A stretch of 63,143 bases of DNA from Salisapilia sapeloensis. Taxonomy: Eukaryota; Oomycota; Peronosporomycetes; Peronosporales; Salisapiliaceae. The DNA lies in assembly GCA_023334545.1 (NCBI GenBank), contig JAADVB010000093.1:1-63143 (forward strand), read 5' to 3'. Below the pieces are notes generated by a model. That model was not told where the DNA came from and ran no database searches. It saw only the letters and a list, made by a program, of their open reading frames with translations. The position numbers and the translations under genes are program-made. How positions within the stretch are numbered: position 1 is the first letter of the stretch; every line of letters begins with the position of its first letter. This document shows positions 35,820 through 46,000 of this stretch, one piece after another.

Positions 35820-36509
35820 ATGGAAGACGTTAGCTTAAAGACCACGGAGCAGCCACAGGCACAGGAGGCCGGCAACGACAAGGCCCTCGACAACCTCATC
35901 TTTAGCGAAAACAAGGAAGAAGGGTCGACGGAGCACTCGGAGACGAAGCCCAAGAGCGGATCGCAGGACGGAGCTCCCGCCGCCACGTCCTCCGAGACGG
36001 ATTCGAACGAAGATGGAGAGGGAAAAGAGACCAAGCAGCGTTCGTCTTCTGGCCGATCTTCTCTCGTCAACGCCTTCCCCGTCGACAAGCTCAAGAACGG
36101 CGCGTCCACTGCCACCAAGGTAGCAGGCGGCGTCTTTAGCCTGGTCCGTGAAAAGTCTGGTGTCGCCTACGAGACAGCCAAGTCTTCCCAGGCGGGCTCC
36201 GCTGTCTCCAGCGGCTACACTCGTGCGACAACGGCTGGGTCGGAGCAGTTCGGAAAGCTCAAGGAGACCGATGCGTACAAGCGCAGCACGGCCGTCGCGT
36301 CTGGCGCTTATGACAAGGTGCTTTTCGTATTTGAACTAGAAAGAATGCAGTGTATTGATGTGTCGTAGGCTCGAATGGCTGCATCGTCTGGGTATGAGAT
36401 GGCCAAGACTGGCGCTTCGACTGGGTACGAGACCATCCGCTCACGCATGAACTCTGGGCAAGGGAGTGCGGAGACGGCAGCACCGTCGCAGGAGAGCAAG
36501 AAGGAATAA
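35820..36509 (+). CDS. LEA-like amphipathic 11-mer repeat protein
   Basis: Two exons (35820-36317 and 36369-36509, intron 51 nt GTGCTT...CGTAG) encode 212 aa. Residues 1-85 are acidic and disordered (ETDSNEDGEGKETKQ). From about 90 onward the protein is a series of Ala/Ser/Thr/Gly-rich segments with a Tyr-containing period near 11: YETAKSSQAGSAVSSGYTRA, then AYKRSTAVASGAYDKA, GYEMAKTGASTGYETI. This pattern forms amphipathic helices in LEA proteins, perilipins and synuclein-like lipid-binding proteins. Desiccation protection or lipid-droplet coating is possible; neither is shown by sequence. First gene to the right of the AT-rich desert. Confidence 0.75.
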
Positions 36510-37760
36510 AGGTTTGGACATGAGCGTGGATAATCCGGCGTCCTAGGCGCATGCTTGGCTTGCTCTTTTCCCAGTTTTGTATGATGGTCGACGCGTCCTC
36601 TCGGCCGACTTTGCTTTTCACTTTCGTATCAGACAAGAGCTAGCTACAAAGAGAATAAAAAGAACGTAAAGCTTTGGACTTTGTGCATGAAGTCTTGCCG
36701 TTTGGTCGGCGGACTTGAACTCGACTTGAAGGTCCACTTGAACACCTGTATCAACATCAAGTTCGCTTCGACAACAACCGTTTGGTTTGGACTATCTTAA
36801 TACGTAGAAACAGTTCCTGGTTATTGTAATGAAGCTGCTAGTCTGAAGCATTGCTTCGTTGCTCTCTTGTACAGAGTCTGTTAGGTGGCTAGTGGAGTAG
36901 TGATAGTCTGTATTGCTACAGGACTACTTGACTATATTTTTGACGGGTGACACTTGGAAGCGACGTGTTCATGCTTCCGTATCTCTTGAACACGTCTACC
37001 ACTGTATCGTCTACCGACCTAGTCATCAAGTGAAATGTGATTCTTCTAGCTCTGGATTTAGACGACCGAAAGCTTTTCAGACCATACTCGATCTTGTCTT
37101 CGACTTTGGTGAGTACATCCAAGCATGACTTCAGTCGTCTTGTAGACTTCGTTCGAGTCTAGTAGTCGGATCTGTAGCGAAGACTCCCACTCTTGGAATA
37201 CTTGTACGTGTGGAATTGTAATTTCATGTTCACGGCGATAGGCATCGAGGTAAGGACCGAGAATACCGGACCAAGATTACTTCAGAAAGCAAAGCCCTCG
37301 ACACGATATGACTGTGCACCTATCTGCGTTAGCTGCCATCGTATCCAGTGGAGCCCACCGACCAAGTCTAGAAGAGGTAAACGGTAAAACGACAGTTTAT
37401 GGAGTAGCTGCGTGCTGCCCTATAACAGTCGTATCCTGCCGGAATCTCCACGTCGCTTCCTGCCAATCCTGCCATGTATTCGACTCACTCCAAACGATTG
37501 AAGGCACTCATATCCTTCCTCTGTCACTTGGTTCTTACCAACCAAGTGCATTAGATTCAATAGCTGTACTCTCTACTCCCGCAGCTAGATCTAAAGCGTA
37601 TATGCATGACCAGCACCTCTTGAGCACTCGGTAGCTTATATCTAAAACACTGCTACGGACGTTTACCATCCTGATGGCAACTATGACAGACGAAAGCAAG
37701 AGCAAGAGGTAGAAACGTATTCGCGTTGTTGCTTAGAAGAGATATCTCGTCCATCGTCCA
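36510..37760. other. Intergenic, no gene recognised
   Basis: About 1.25 kb between the convergent LEA-like and PEX22-like genes. Short frames only. A loose direct repeat of ACTTGAA-type words occurs at about 36712-36745. No structure that I would defend as a gene or mobile element. Confidence 0.5.
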
Positions 37761-38543
37761 TCATCCGCTTCCGACCGCACTCATGAGCTTAAAGTACTCT
37801 GTCGCGTTTTCTGTCACATGGTGCTTCATGAGCGTCATGTCCGTCGGCGCAGCGCTCGTGACGTGGACAACTCGCGCAACGTGTTTCTCCAAGGCCAGCA
37901 CCGTCTCCTCTTCCACTATAGCCACCATGTCGTTAGTTACCTTCTGACCGTCCTATCGATCATACATACTACCTTCCACGTGGACTTGCGGCTCGATCTG
38001 ACGCACGAATGCGATCCGTCCGATGCTCGTGGTGCAAAAGAGGATGCGCTGCGGTGCGAGTCCCGTCGGAGACGAAGGCTTCAGGAGCGGATCGCTCGTG
38101 ACAAACGACCGGAGTTTTTGCATATGCTCCTGCGTCTGCTTCTCGTCCATGCCGGAGACAGTTGCTAGGAGGTAGACGTCCGCGACGCGGACTAGATCCG
38201 CGATCATCTGCGGCGTGTCAGCACTCGCCCACTCGCATTCGCCGTCGGCTTTAACGAGCGTCTCGAGGCAGATCGTAATGGCCCTCGTGCCCATCCGCGA
38301 CGGCAGCGATCGATGCAGTGTAAGCTGGCTGTCGCTCAGTCCGTTCGTATTAATGAGCTTGGCGGGCAGCGTCGCGTGTTCATTCGTCTGGAAGCGTCCT
38401 GGCATCAGCCGATTGTCATTCTGGGCCGGATGCCGGTCGCGTATGGCCGTGGGTTGCTGGGAGACGAAGAGGTAGGTCGTAGCGGCTAGGAGGACGAGTA
38501 CAAGGAGCACGAGGCCAACAGAGCTGTCGTCCTGCACGTCCAT
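37761..38543 (-). CDS. PEX22: PEX22-like peroxisome membrane protein
   Basis: Two exons (37973-38543 and 37761-37915, intron 57 nt with CTAAC branch) encode 241 aa. Residues about 7-28 form a membrane anchor (SVGLVLLVLVLLAATTYLFV). The C-terminal domain has ITICLETLV, VADVYLLATV, then QRILFCTTSIGRIAFVRQIE with PQVHVE, which matches the plant/stramenopile Pex22 pattern of LFC-T-GR-FVRQ-EP-H. Pex22 anchors the ubiquitin-conjugating enzyme Pex4 on peroxisomes for receptor recycling. The second exon (LALEKHVARVVHV...) is unusual in length but stays in frame. ATG 38543 is only 34 bp from the divergent TRAPPC6 start. Sequence conservation in this family is low, so the name is good but not certain. 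Confidence 0.8.
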
Positions 38544-38577
38544 GATTAGACTTGGTTTTTGTATACGCTTGGGCCGG

Positions 38578-39310
38578 ATGAAAGAAGTGGCGGATGGCTG
38601 CATGCAGCAGCTTTATGCAGAGCTCGTGCGATCGACGGTAGGTTTCAGAGTAGGATTTAGGCAAGAGCAAATGGGGAATGAAGAGTGGATCGGATGCATG
38701 TAGATCGCAGCGTACCCCCGAGCGCTGGATGGTGACGAGAGCCATCGGGAGAAGGAGGATCTGATACGGCGGCTGGAAGCCATGGGATATGACGTCGGAT
38801 ATCGATTCGTGGAACGGTAGATGTAGTTGATAGGTACGAGGCACTAGATGTTATTGATATGAAAGTCAGGACGTCCAAGGACCGACCGCGGATGATGGAG
38901 CCGCTGGACGTGATCAAGTTCCTGTGCAAAGACTTTTGGGTCGCGCTCTTTAAGAAGCAGATCGACAAGCTCCAGACCAACCACCGCGTGTGTACTCGTT
39001 CTCTAGACTCTTTAGATGGTCTACTAAGTCGCAGGACGATAGGGTGTGTTTGTCGTCCAGGACCTCCACTTCCGCTGGCTGACGAATCTGTCGGCCGGGA
39101 GCGACGACAGGACCAAGGAGCTCGCCCTCCTCTTCCTCGTCTTCCCCTGCGGCGTCATCCGAGGTGCTCTGGCGAACCTCGGCATCTCCGCCGACGTGAA
39201 CGCCGACGTCGGGACTTTGGGTCTCCCAGGCTGTACTCTTTCGTCCATTCCAAAGTCGTACTCGTACTAACGATCTACTAGGTCTGTTTAATATCAAGAT
39301 GAACACGTAG
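38578..39310 (+). CDS. TRAPPC6: TRAPP complex subunit 6 (Trs33)
   Basis: Five exons (38578-38637, 38704-38816, 38870-38987, 39043-39232, 39282-39310; introns 66, 53, 55, 49 nt) encode 169 aa, the family length. Landmarks: LEAMGYDVGYRFVER; PRMMEPLDVIKFLCKDFW; FKKQIDKLQTNHRGVFVVQD; FPCGVIRGALANLGI; and C-terminal LPGCLFNIKMN, equal to the PACKF-V-I end of Trs33. TRAPP is the tethering complex and exchange factor for Rab1/Ypt1, whose gene is also in this window. Intron 4 has a TACTAAC branch. The start could also be the internal ATG at 38602. The stop is 18 bp from the convergent methyltransferase-AspH stop. Confidence 0.92.
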
Positions 39311-39328
39311 CTCCTTTCATTCCATTTC

Positions 39329-40960
39329 TTAGACGCCCATGCTTTGCCCAAAGGCCTGGATGAACTCATCCAGCGCATCCGTATGTCCTCCCTTGGCCCT
39401 CCCTCTCGGCAGCTCCTCCGGTCGGTACAGGTCCACGATCAGGATCGTCCGGTTCTCCGTCGGATGGCTGTTGAACGCGTAGTGGAGCTTACTGTCGTCG
39501 AATACGAGCACCTCATTTGTCTTGTGATACTTTTTCTCTCCGTCGTTCCCCACCACCATCGCACAGCAGTCCTCTCCGTCTACCGTCGGCACATCTAGTG
39601 GCAGGTGGCACCGGAGGATGTGGTTTGACAGGTCGGCCCAGCCTCGATGGGCGCCCAGTGTCGTGCCGGGCCCGAGCTTGGAGAAGAGGGCAGTGCGGAT
39701 GCCTGGGAGTTGCCGTAGGAGCTCGACGGTGCGAGGACACCTGTCGCATGTGGTGGGCACCCACGTCGTCTTGGACGCGTCCCACGCCGGGAAGGTGTAG
39801 CAGAGAGGAAAGACGCGCCACTCGCTGTCTTCGTCCATGTAGTGGGACTCTGGCCAGAAGGGCCACGTGGCCGTCTTCTCCACCGCCTTCATCTCGTCCA
39901 AGATCGTTTCGAAGTGGTCTTGGAGGAGACGGAGGGCAGGGAAGATGGACTGGTAGTCGTAGTAGTTGGGCAGGTCGTCATCCTGGATGTTGTTGATGTC
40001 ATCCTCGGACGCAGTAGCGTCCCAGAAGCTAGAGTCGTCTTCCTGGTACTCATCCGTCTGGCCTTGAGGTCGACGACGGAGACACACGAGACGGTAGTCC
40101 ATCTCTCCGGCTTCTAGTCGCCGATAAGTCTCAGAGCCTCTGACGAAGAACACCTTCTTCATCTCGTCCTGGAACTCGAGAGGGAAGAGCTGCTCGATGA
40201 GCGTCGTCATGGTGCTAGAGGAGGCAGCACAGGCTCTCGCGACGTCCTTCCCGACGCGTCTCTCGTGTAGAATGTCAAAGCCAGCGACGCTAGGGTCGGA
40301 TCTGGCGAGCGAAAGGAGCTCTTCTTCTACTGTGTCTGATGTGCTTGGCACCAAGTCAGCTAGGAGTAGGATGCCACCTGGACGCAGGACACGGAGAAAC
40401 TCGCCAATTGCTAGCTGCAATCGATCTACCTCGTGCAGCGTCTGGACGGTCGTGAGGAGGTCGACGGAGGAGGATGGCACCGACAGCATCTTTTCACAGG
40501 ACGTGTGGAGAGGTCTAAAGGACGGAGCGGAGGAAGTCTTGTGCTTGCTCAGATGCTGCTGCCACACATCTTTGGCACGAGCGAGGGCCTGGCTGGAAAT
40601 GTCGACACCAACAAGGTGGATGTCTGTGTCTAGGTAGGAGTGGATGGCAGCTAGACCTCCGCCTGGACCACAGCCGACTTCGAGGACGTTGGCAATCGGT
40701 CGACTGTCGTGAGGCAGGAGAGACAGGAGCTCATGATACAGTCTCTGATGCAAGGTGTCTGGAGATACTTTATCATCATCCTCGTCGGTGATGAAGAAGC
40801 CGAGGTTGCAGCAGATGAGATGGTGGGCTGAGTACAGGGGTGCGTAGTAGATGCCGTCGTAGAAGCCTTGGACGCCCATACTGTCCAGGTCGAATTGCAA
40901 GATACATTCGGCTCGATGACACGCATGAGCGGGGAGAGTTTTATGAGATGCTGGTGGCAT
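39329..40960 (-). CDS. SAM methyltransferase fused to aspartyl/asparaginyl beta-hydroxylase domain
   Basis: Single exon, 543 aa from ATG 40960 (internal ATG at 40879 also possible). Residues about 30-275 are a class I methyltransferase: motif I VLEVGCGPGGG, acidic LVGVDISSQAL, VDLLTTVQTLHEVD, and FLRVLRPGGILLLAD. Residues about 330-520 are an AspH-type 2-oxoglutarate dioxygenase: LGPGTTLGAHRGWADLSNHI with the first iron-binding His, EVLVFDDSKLHYAFN with the second, and TILIVDLYRPE with the 2-oxoglutarate Arg upstream. AspH enzymes bind iron with two His only. An acidic, Asn/Asp-rich linker separates the domains. The fusion suggests sequential methylation and hydroxylation of one substrate, protein or small molecule; this is inference. 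Confidence 0.88.
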   Translation of the reverse strand: MPPASHKTLPAHACHRAECILQFDLDSMGVQGFYDGIYYAPLYSAHHLICCNLGFFITDEDDDKVSPDTLHQRLYHELLSLLPHDSRPIANVLEVGCGPGGGLAAIHSYLDTDIHLVGVDISSQALARAKDVWQQHLSKHKTSSAPSFRPLHTSCEKMLSVPSSSVDLLTTVQTLHEVDRLQLAIGEFLRVLRPGGILLLADLVPSTSDTVEEELLSLARSDPSVAGFDILHERRVGKDVARACAASSSTMTTLIEQLFPLEFQDEMKKVFFVRGSETYRRLEAGEMDYRLVCLRRRPQGQTDEYQEDDSSFWDATASEDDINNIQDDDLPNYYDYQSIFPALRLLQDHFETILDEMKAVEKTATWPFWPESHYMDEDSEWRVFPLCYTFPAWDASKTTWVPTTCDRCPRTVELLRQLPGIRTALFSKLGPGTTLGAHRGWADLSNHILRCHLPLDVPTVDGEDCCAMVVGNDGEKKYHKTNEVLVFDDSKLHYAFNSHPTENRTILIVDLYRPEELPRGRAKGGHTDALDEFIQAFGQSMGV

Positions 40961-42461
40961 TTTGGTATCTGAGTTGAAACGTTTCAACCGAATAAGTCTG
41001 GATGTAGCAACTTCAAGGAGAACATGCCGAGGTTGAGTGTCAGGTGGACGCTGGGAAGAGGGATGTGAGAGTAAGTGATACTGTTGGTCAAGGATGGAGA
41101 GCGAATAAATCGGTTTGACTTAGGAGTGACAAACTTGGCTAGTTTTGTTATCTTGTAACGGTTACAAGAGATTCATGACGGACGTGATTGACGATACTAG
41201 CGGTATAATCTCGGCTTGTTTCATCCGTCTAGCGTTGTCTGAGTGTTGCAATGTACGGTACTTGAGTGTTTTGCATGCGACCGATGCTACATTGCTCCGG
41301 CTTCCCGTCACTATCTTTGTCTATCCTTTTCTAAGACGACACTGGCGACAGGATTTGAAAGATGATTCCCCTGACACATCCGAGTAGTTCTCTTGGGAAA
41401 GTGGAAGCAATTCATACTAGCATGTGCGTTCAGTCGTACAGGTTTGACTCGGTACGGATCTATTGATGTTCTGGTCACTGAAATAAACTTTGACAGTGCC
41501 GTGCACGACGCTTCGTCGAACCAAACAATGTAGGATGGAAGCTTACGAGGTGCTCTATTCGAACAGTGTTCCCCTCTGACCACAATCGTACATTATTCCC
41601 CATGCATGTGAATAACCTATATCCTTGCCTGTTTGTGAAGCAAGACAACAAACTAGACAGCAAGCGTCTCGAGTTGATACGCGCAGACTGCCACATGTCC
41701 ATTCGTACATCAAATTGTAACCGAACGCCGGAAAGGACCAGCTATAGACTGCTTCTTATTATTTGCACTTTCAGAATAGCTAGGCTATGAAAGGATGCCA
41801 CAAAGTACATGCTGGACAAGTATCTATCCTTACCACTCCTTTACATACGTTCTATACGACTTAGGATGCTGCATGTGGGGAACGCTGTTCTTTTTTTCCA
41901 TCTAGCTATGCCATTCGATGCATTTATAGCACTCACGGACGATTACAACTTCCATGCTTAGCAAAAGAGATGGCAAGTGAAGCGGCCATCAAGTTTACGA
42001 GTCAAAATTTTACCCGTTTCACGTCTGTGGTGGAATAAGTCCAGGGTCTGTAGACTTTTACGAGAGAGATCTATGTTCTTGCTATGAAGCCCCTAGGTTT
42101 CCGTGAGAAATCGGATGCTCCAACGAAAAGGCAGTGAGGTACCAAAATATATTTCTACCAACCTCGGAATGCTATACTAGCGAGTAGGGACTATCGTTGC
42201 GTTTAGGAATGTCCACATACTGCGTTACCGCTAAGTACATGGTCCGTTCTAATCGTACAGATGGGCCTGATCCGTTTATATCTGTTCTTCGTTTGAGCTT
42301 TTCATTGCTCATGGCATCTTATAAGTCATCCTTGTGCAAGCAGTGGTAACGAAGGAGTGATCAAAGATCACATTAAACCAATTGTATTCGTGACCTTTGC
42401 GTCAGTCTTTCCTGTCCCTCTTAGAGACCTATTAAAAGCTCCGTTGTAATCTTGTCGTCTC
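40961..42461. other. Intergenic, no gene recognised
   Basis: About 1.5 kb between divergent genes. Several frames of 75-90 codons on both strands show no family pattern. It should contain the promoters of the methyltransferase-AspH gene and of the small disordered protein gene. Confidence 0.5.
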
Positions 42462-43049
42462 ATGTCCTGCAATCTTATCTTTGGAGCAAGGCGTCGGTTC
42501 GTACACAAGAATAAATCCGTCCGGATGGAGACGACGCCCATCAAGGCGATGTCACCTCGACGTTTATCCGACAAACAGTTGCGAGAGCAGTCATCAATGA
42601 AGGGCCCGAGCTTGCACGATTTCGACAGTCCGTTGGTAGTAAGGCCCAAGACTCCATTTCTCGAAGATGACTTGGGTCGATCTCCGCAAAGCTCCAAGCC
42701 TCCGCATCGATCTCGACGCTCCGCCTCGACGGAGCATATCAGTACGCATGCCCTCGAACGTCTTGGCGTGGACTTGGAGGTGCTCAAGAAAGAGAAGGGT
42801 ATGAAAAAGTTAGGTATATGCGACGAGGATATTGCTCGCAGTGAAGAGCTGCGGCGGTACAGTGGCATCGTCGTCAAGCGCGACTCGACTCCTACGAAAA
42901 AGGAGTGTATTCTCGGCTTCTCGGAAGAACAGTTGCAACGTGTAAAGGCAGTCAAGCACCTCGGGACGAGCGAACACGAGATCTGGGAAGACTACAGCAA
43001 GCGTGTATCTGGTCTCGGCAGCAATCTCAAGGGCACACCACGCAAGTAG
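42462..43049 (+). CDS. Small disordered protein, unknown
   Basis: Single exon, 195 aa from ATG 42462; internal ATG 42525 (METTPIKAMS) is an alternative. I do not recognise a family. The first about 90 residues are basic and Ser/Pro-rich with proline-directed phosphorylation-like sites (TTPIKAMSPRRLS, RPKTPFLEDD, RSPQSS). The second half has a repeated helical pattern: LERLGVDLEVLKKEKGMKKLGICDEDIARS and a similar unit LQRVKAVKHLGTSEHEIWED, so it may be an internal duplication. The stop is 45 bp from the convergent MIOS stop. Codon use is like neighbours, which supports a real gene. Confidence 0.65.
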   Translation: MSCNLIFGARRRFVHKNKSVRMETTPIKAMSPRRLSDKQLREQSSMKGPSLHDFDSPLVVRPKTPFLEDDLGRSPQSSKPPHRSRRSASTEHISTHALERLGVDLEVLKKEKGMKKLGICDEDIARSEELRRYSGIVVKRDSTPTKKECILGFSEEQLQRVKAVKHLGTSEHEIWEDYSKRVSGLGSNLKGTPRK

Positions 43050-43094
43050 AATTGAAACGAAATACATTCGCACGATGATGATCCTAAAATTTGT

Positions 43095-46000
43095 TCATCT
43101 ACCGAATGAAAAAGCACTCGGGTTCTTCTCGAGCTGATCCAGCTTGTTACCGAGAGACGCCGAGGACGGCAGTCCACCCGTCCGCCTCCCTCCATGTGCA
43201 CTACCACTGGCAGCTTCCGGTGCCCTGGAAGAACCAACACGAAAGTTGGACAGCGCTGGCGAGTCCATCGTCGCGGAGGCGAACCTATTGGCGCTGCTCT
43301 GCCCTAGCTCATTCCCACTGGAGCTGTGGCGCCGGTGGTGGTTTGCTCTCGGCGTTGCACTCTCGACTCTTGCAGGTGAAGTCGCTTCCTTCTCTTCCAC
43401 CCTCTTTCTGTCTCGCGCCAGTGGCAGGTCGAGGTTCTGGCACTGACATTCGCAGTCGGTGACAGGGCACACGCGGTGGCTTTCGAACCAGTTAGACATG
43501 TGATGTGCGTGTCCGCCGTGCTTGCAGGACTGGCACCACGTGAACCATTCGGCGAAAGGGATACTGGAGAGCTGGGCGAGACTCTCCTGCGACGTCTTGC
43601 TGCTGCCGTCATCATGCTCCAGACCGGCATTGCCCTGCGTCGTGAGAGAAGACGCGATGCTATCGGCCTGGTGCTTGCTCCGTCGATGCGCGAGCTCAAA
43701 GTACGGGTTGAGCGTCCCGAATGGCATGAGACAGAGGGCGCATTGGGGCAAAGGCTTGCGGCACGTAGGACAGCAGGACAGCTTGGGCTTGGTGCGGTTC
43801 AGCCAGGACGCATGGGAGCCTCCTTGGCGCAGGAGGTTGGACAGGGACAATGACGTGTTACAAAAGTTACAACGAGCAAAGAGCTGCGGGTCTATGCGGA
43901 GTGTCGTGGGTGGTTGGAGGGACGCCGTGACATCGGATGTGACCTGCTCGTCGTCTTCCGCCGGCGCATCTAGGGACGACAGGTAGTTCTCGAACTGCGC
44001 TCGACCGACGTCGAAGCGAGCGCGTTCGTGGAAGAGCTGCCACTGGTTCAAAAGGTCTCGATAGACCTCGACCCAGTGCCACATGGCTCTCGTCCGCGCG
44101 ACATGGGCGACCGGCAGACGTGCCGCCAGTAGTGCCAGCGTCTGGACGTCTCCGCCGCGGTCAACGTACCTCTGTAGCAGCTTGCGGCCGCTATCTCCGA
44201 GACCTGTGACGAGCAGACCGTCGAGGCGGCCGATGAACTCGCAGTCCTCTTGTTGCTGGGTGACCCACGTGAGAAGTCCTTCCGCAGGCAGGTAGCGACA
44301 CGCGAGGGCGAGTCGGTCGCTCAACGGGAGCGTCGTATCGCTCAGCAGCGGTGCGTACATGCTGACAGTCGGCTGCTTGGCAGACGCATGACGTCCGGAG
44401 AGCGTTTGGAAGGCCGAGTCGGACGACTTGATGACCGTCAAGAACGTCAAGAGGGCAAAGAGGTAGCGAGGTTGGTGCGGCGACAGGATCTCTTCTCGTC
44501 GCAGCAGTTGCTGGCACATGCCGCTCCACATGGATGTGGAGGCGCCGGAGGCCGTAGAGTACCCCGCGACAGCCATCGCGACGAGCTGCAGGACGTCGGA
44601 CGAGTACGGCGCCGAGACGCTCACATGCAGGTGCTGCATCTGCGACAGCCACGCGGCACCTTGCTGGAGCAGATGAACGGCCGCGACCAAGTCGCCGTGG
44701 AAGACCGCCAGTGCCGCGCCGCGCGCGTAGCTCTTCTCGGTCTCGCACTTGCGTAGAATGCTCTTGAGCTCATATCTCTCCGACTCGATCGCGTCCTCCG
44801 AGGTGCTGGCGCGACTGCTCCGGAGACTCGCTGGCTCTTCCTCCTGCTCACCGTTCCCTCGACCGCAGTTCGGATCCCAGTTGCACGCTTGGAGCGCCAG
44901 GCGCCGACCGACACCGTCGTAGTAGCAGCACCCGAGCACCGCGTCGACACAGAGCTCCGACTCGATGCCGGCGCTCAGTCGGGACTTCTGTCGCGGCGAC
45001 GTCGCTGCGTGATCTCCGGCGTACAAGAGGTCGCGGACACCGCACGTCTCGAGGGCGGTGGCGCTCGTCCGCCAGCCACTGAGCGCCTGGAGGTTCGTGT
45101 CGGAGTGCGCGAGGCGGCGCAGCGTCTCCACCTGCTCCACCCACGTCCAGAGACTGCGGAGTTGCCGATGTCGCTCCGACGACGCGTAGAAGAGCTTGAG
45201 GTTCGTCGCGACGGACATAGAGTAGCCTTGCTTGGCCAGCGAGTACATGGCGCGCGAGATGTCTTCCGCGTCTTGTAGCGTCGACGCGCGTTTCAGCGCT
45301 CCTTTCTCCATCCGCGCCTGTTGCTGCTCGGCGTCCATAGCGCCGGAGAAGAGGACGCGGCCGCAGCTGAAGCCAAGGTCGCTCAGAGGCGACAACGCGA
45401 TGGGGATCGTGTCGTGCACCGACATGTCCTCGAGCTCGCCTGACAGATTCGCCGTCAGAAGCCGGTTCGGGAACGCCGCGGCGGCGATCGCGCGCGCATC
45501 TGTGTGCTTCTCCTGCGGCGGCCACCCGGCGCTGGTTTCCGTCGCGCGAGGGACGTACTGCCACGAGAAGGAGGACAGAGGACCGGACGTGTACCGCCGA
45601 CGGAAAGGTTTCTTCACCTTGTGCGTCTCCTGCTCCTCGGCGCCGTCGCTTGTGGGTGCGCTTCGCCTTCCGACTACCTCTTCCTGCTCCAAATCTTCAT
45701 CCAGCTCGAAAGCCGTCTCAGCGCCGGCGTCCCACAGCGACACCCACTTCTCCTCCGCGGAGGACGTGATGAGGATGCCTGGCTTGGCGGGACACCAGGA
45801 CACCTGCGTCAGCGTCTTGCTCGTTGGGTGCAGCGACAGCACTGGCCCAGCGCTCGAGTCCAGGCGACGAATGTCCCACACTTTGATCGGCTCGTTGTGT
45901 CCGTCCGAGTACGTCGCGACCATGTGCGGTCGGTGGCGATCAAAGTCGACGCCGAGGACGGACTTGGTGTGCGCCACGACGCTGAGCGGCGAGTGCGAGT

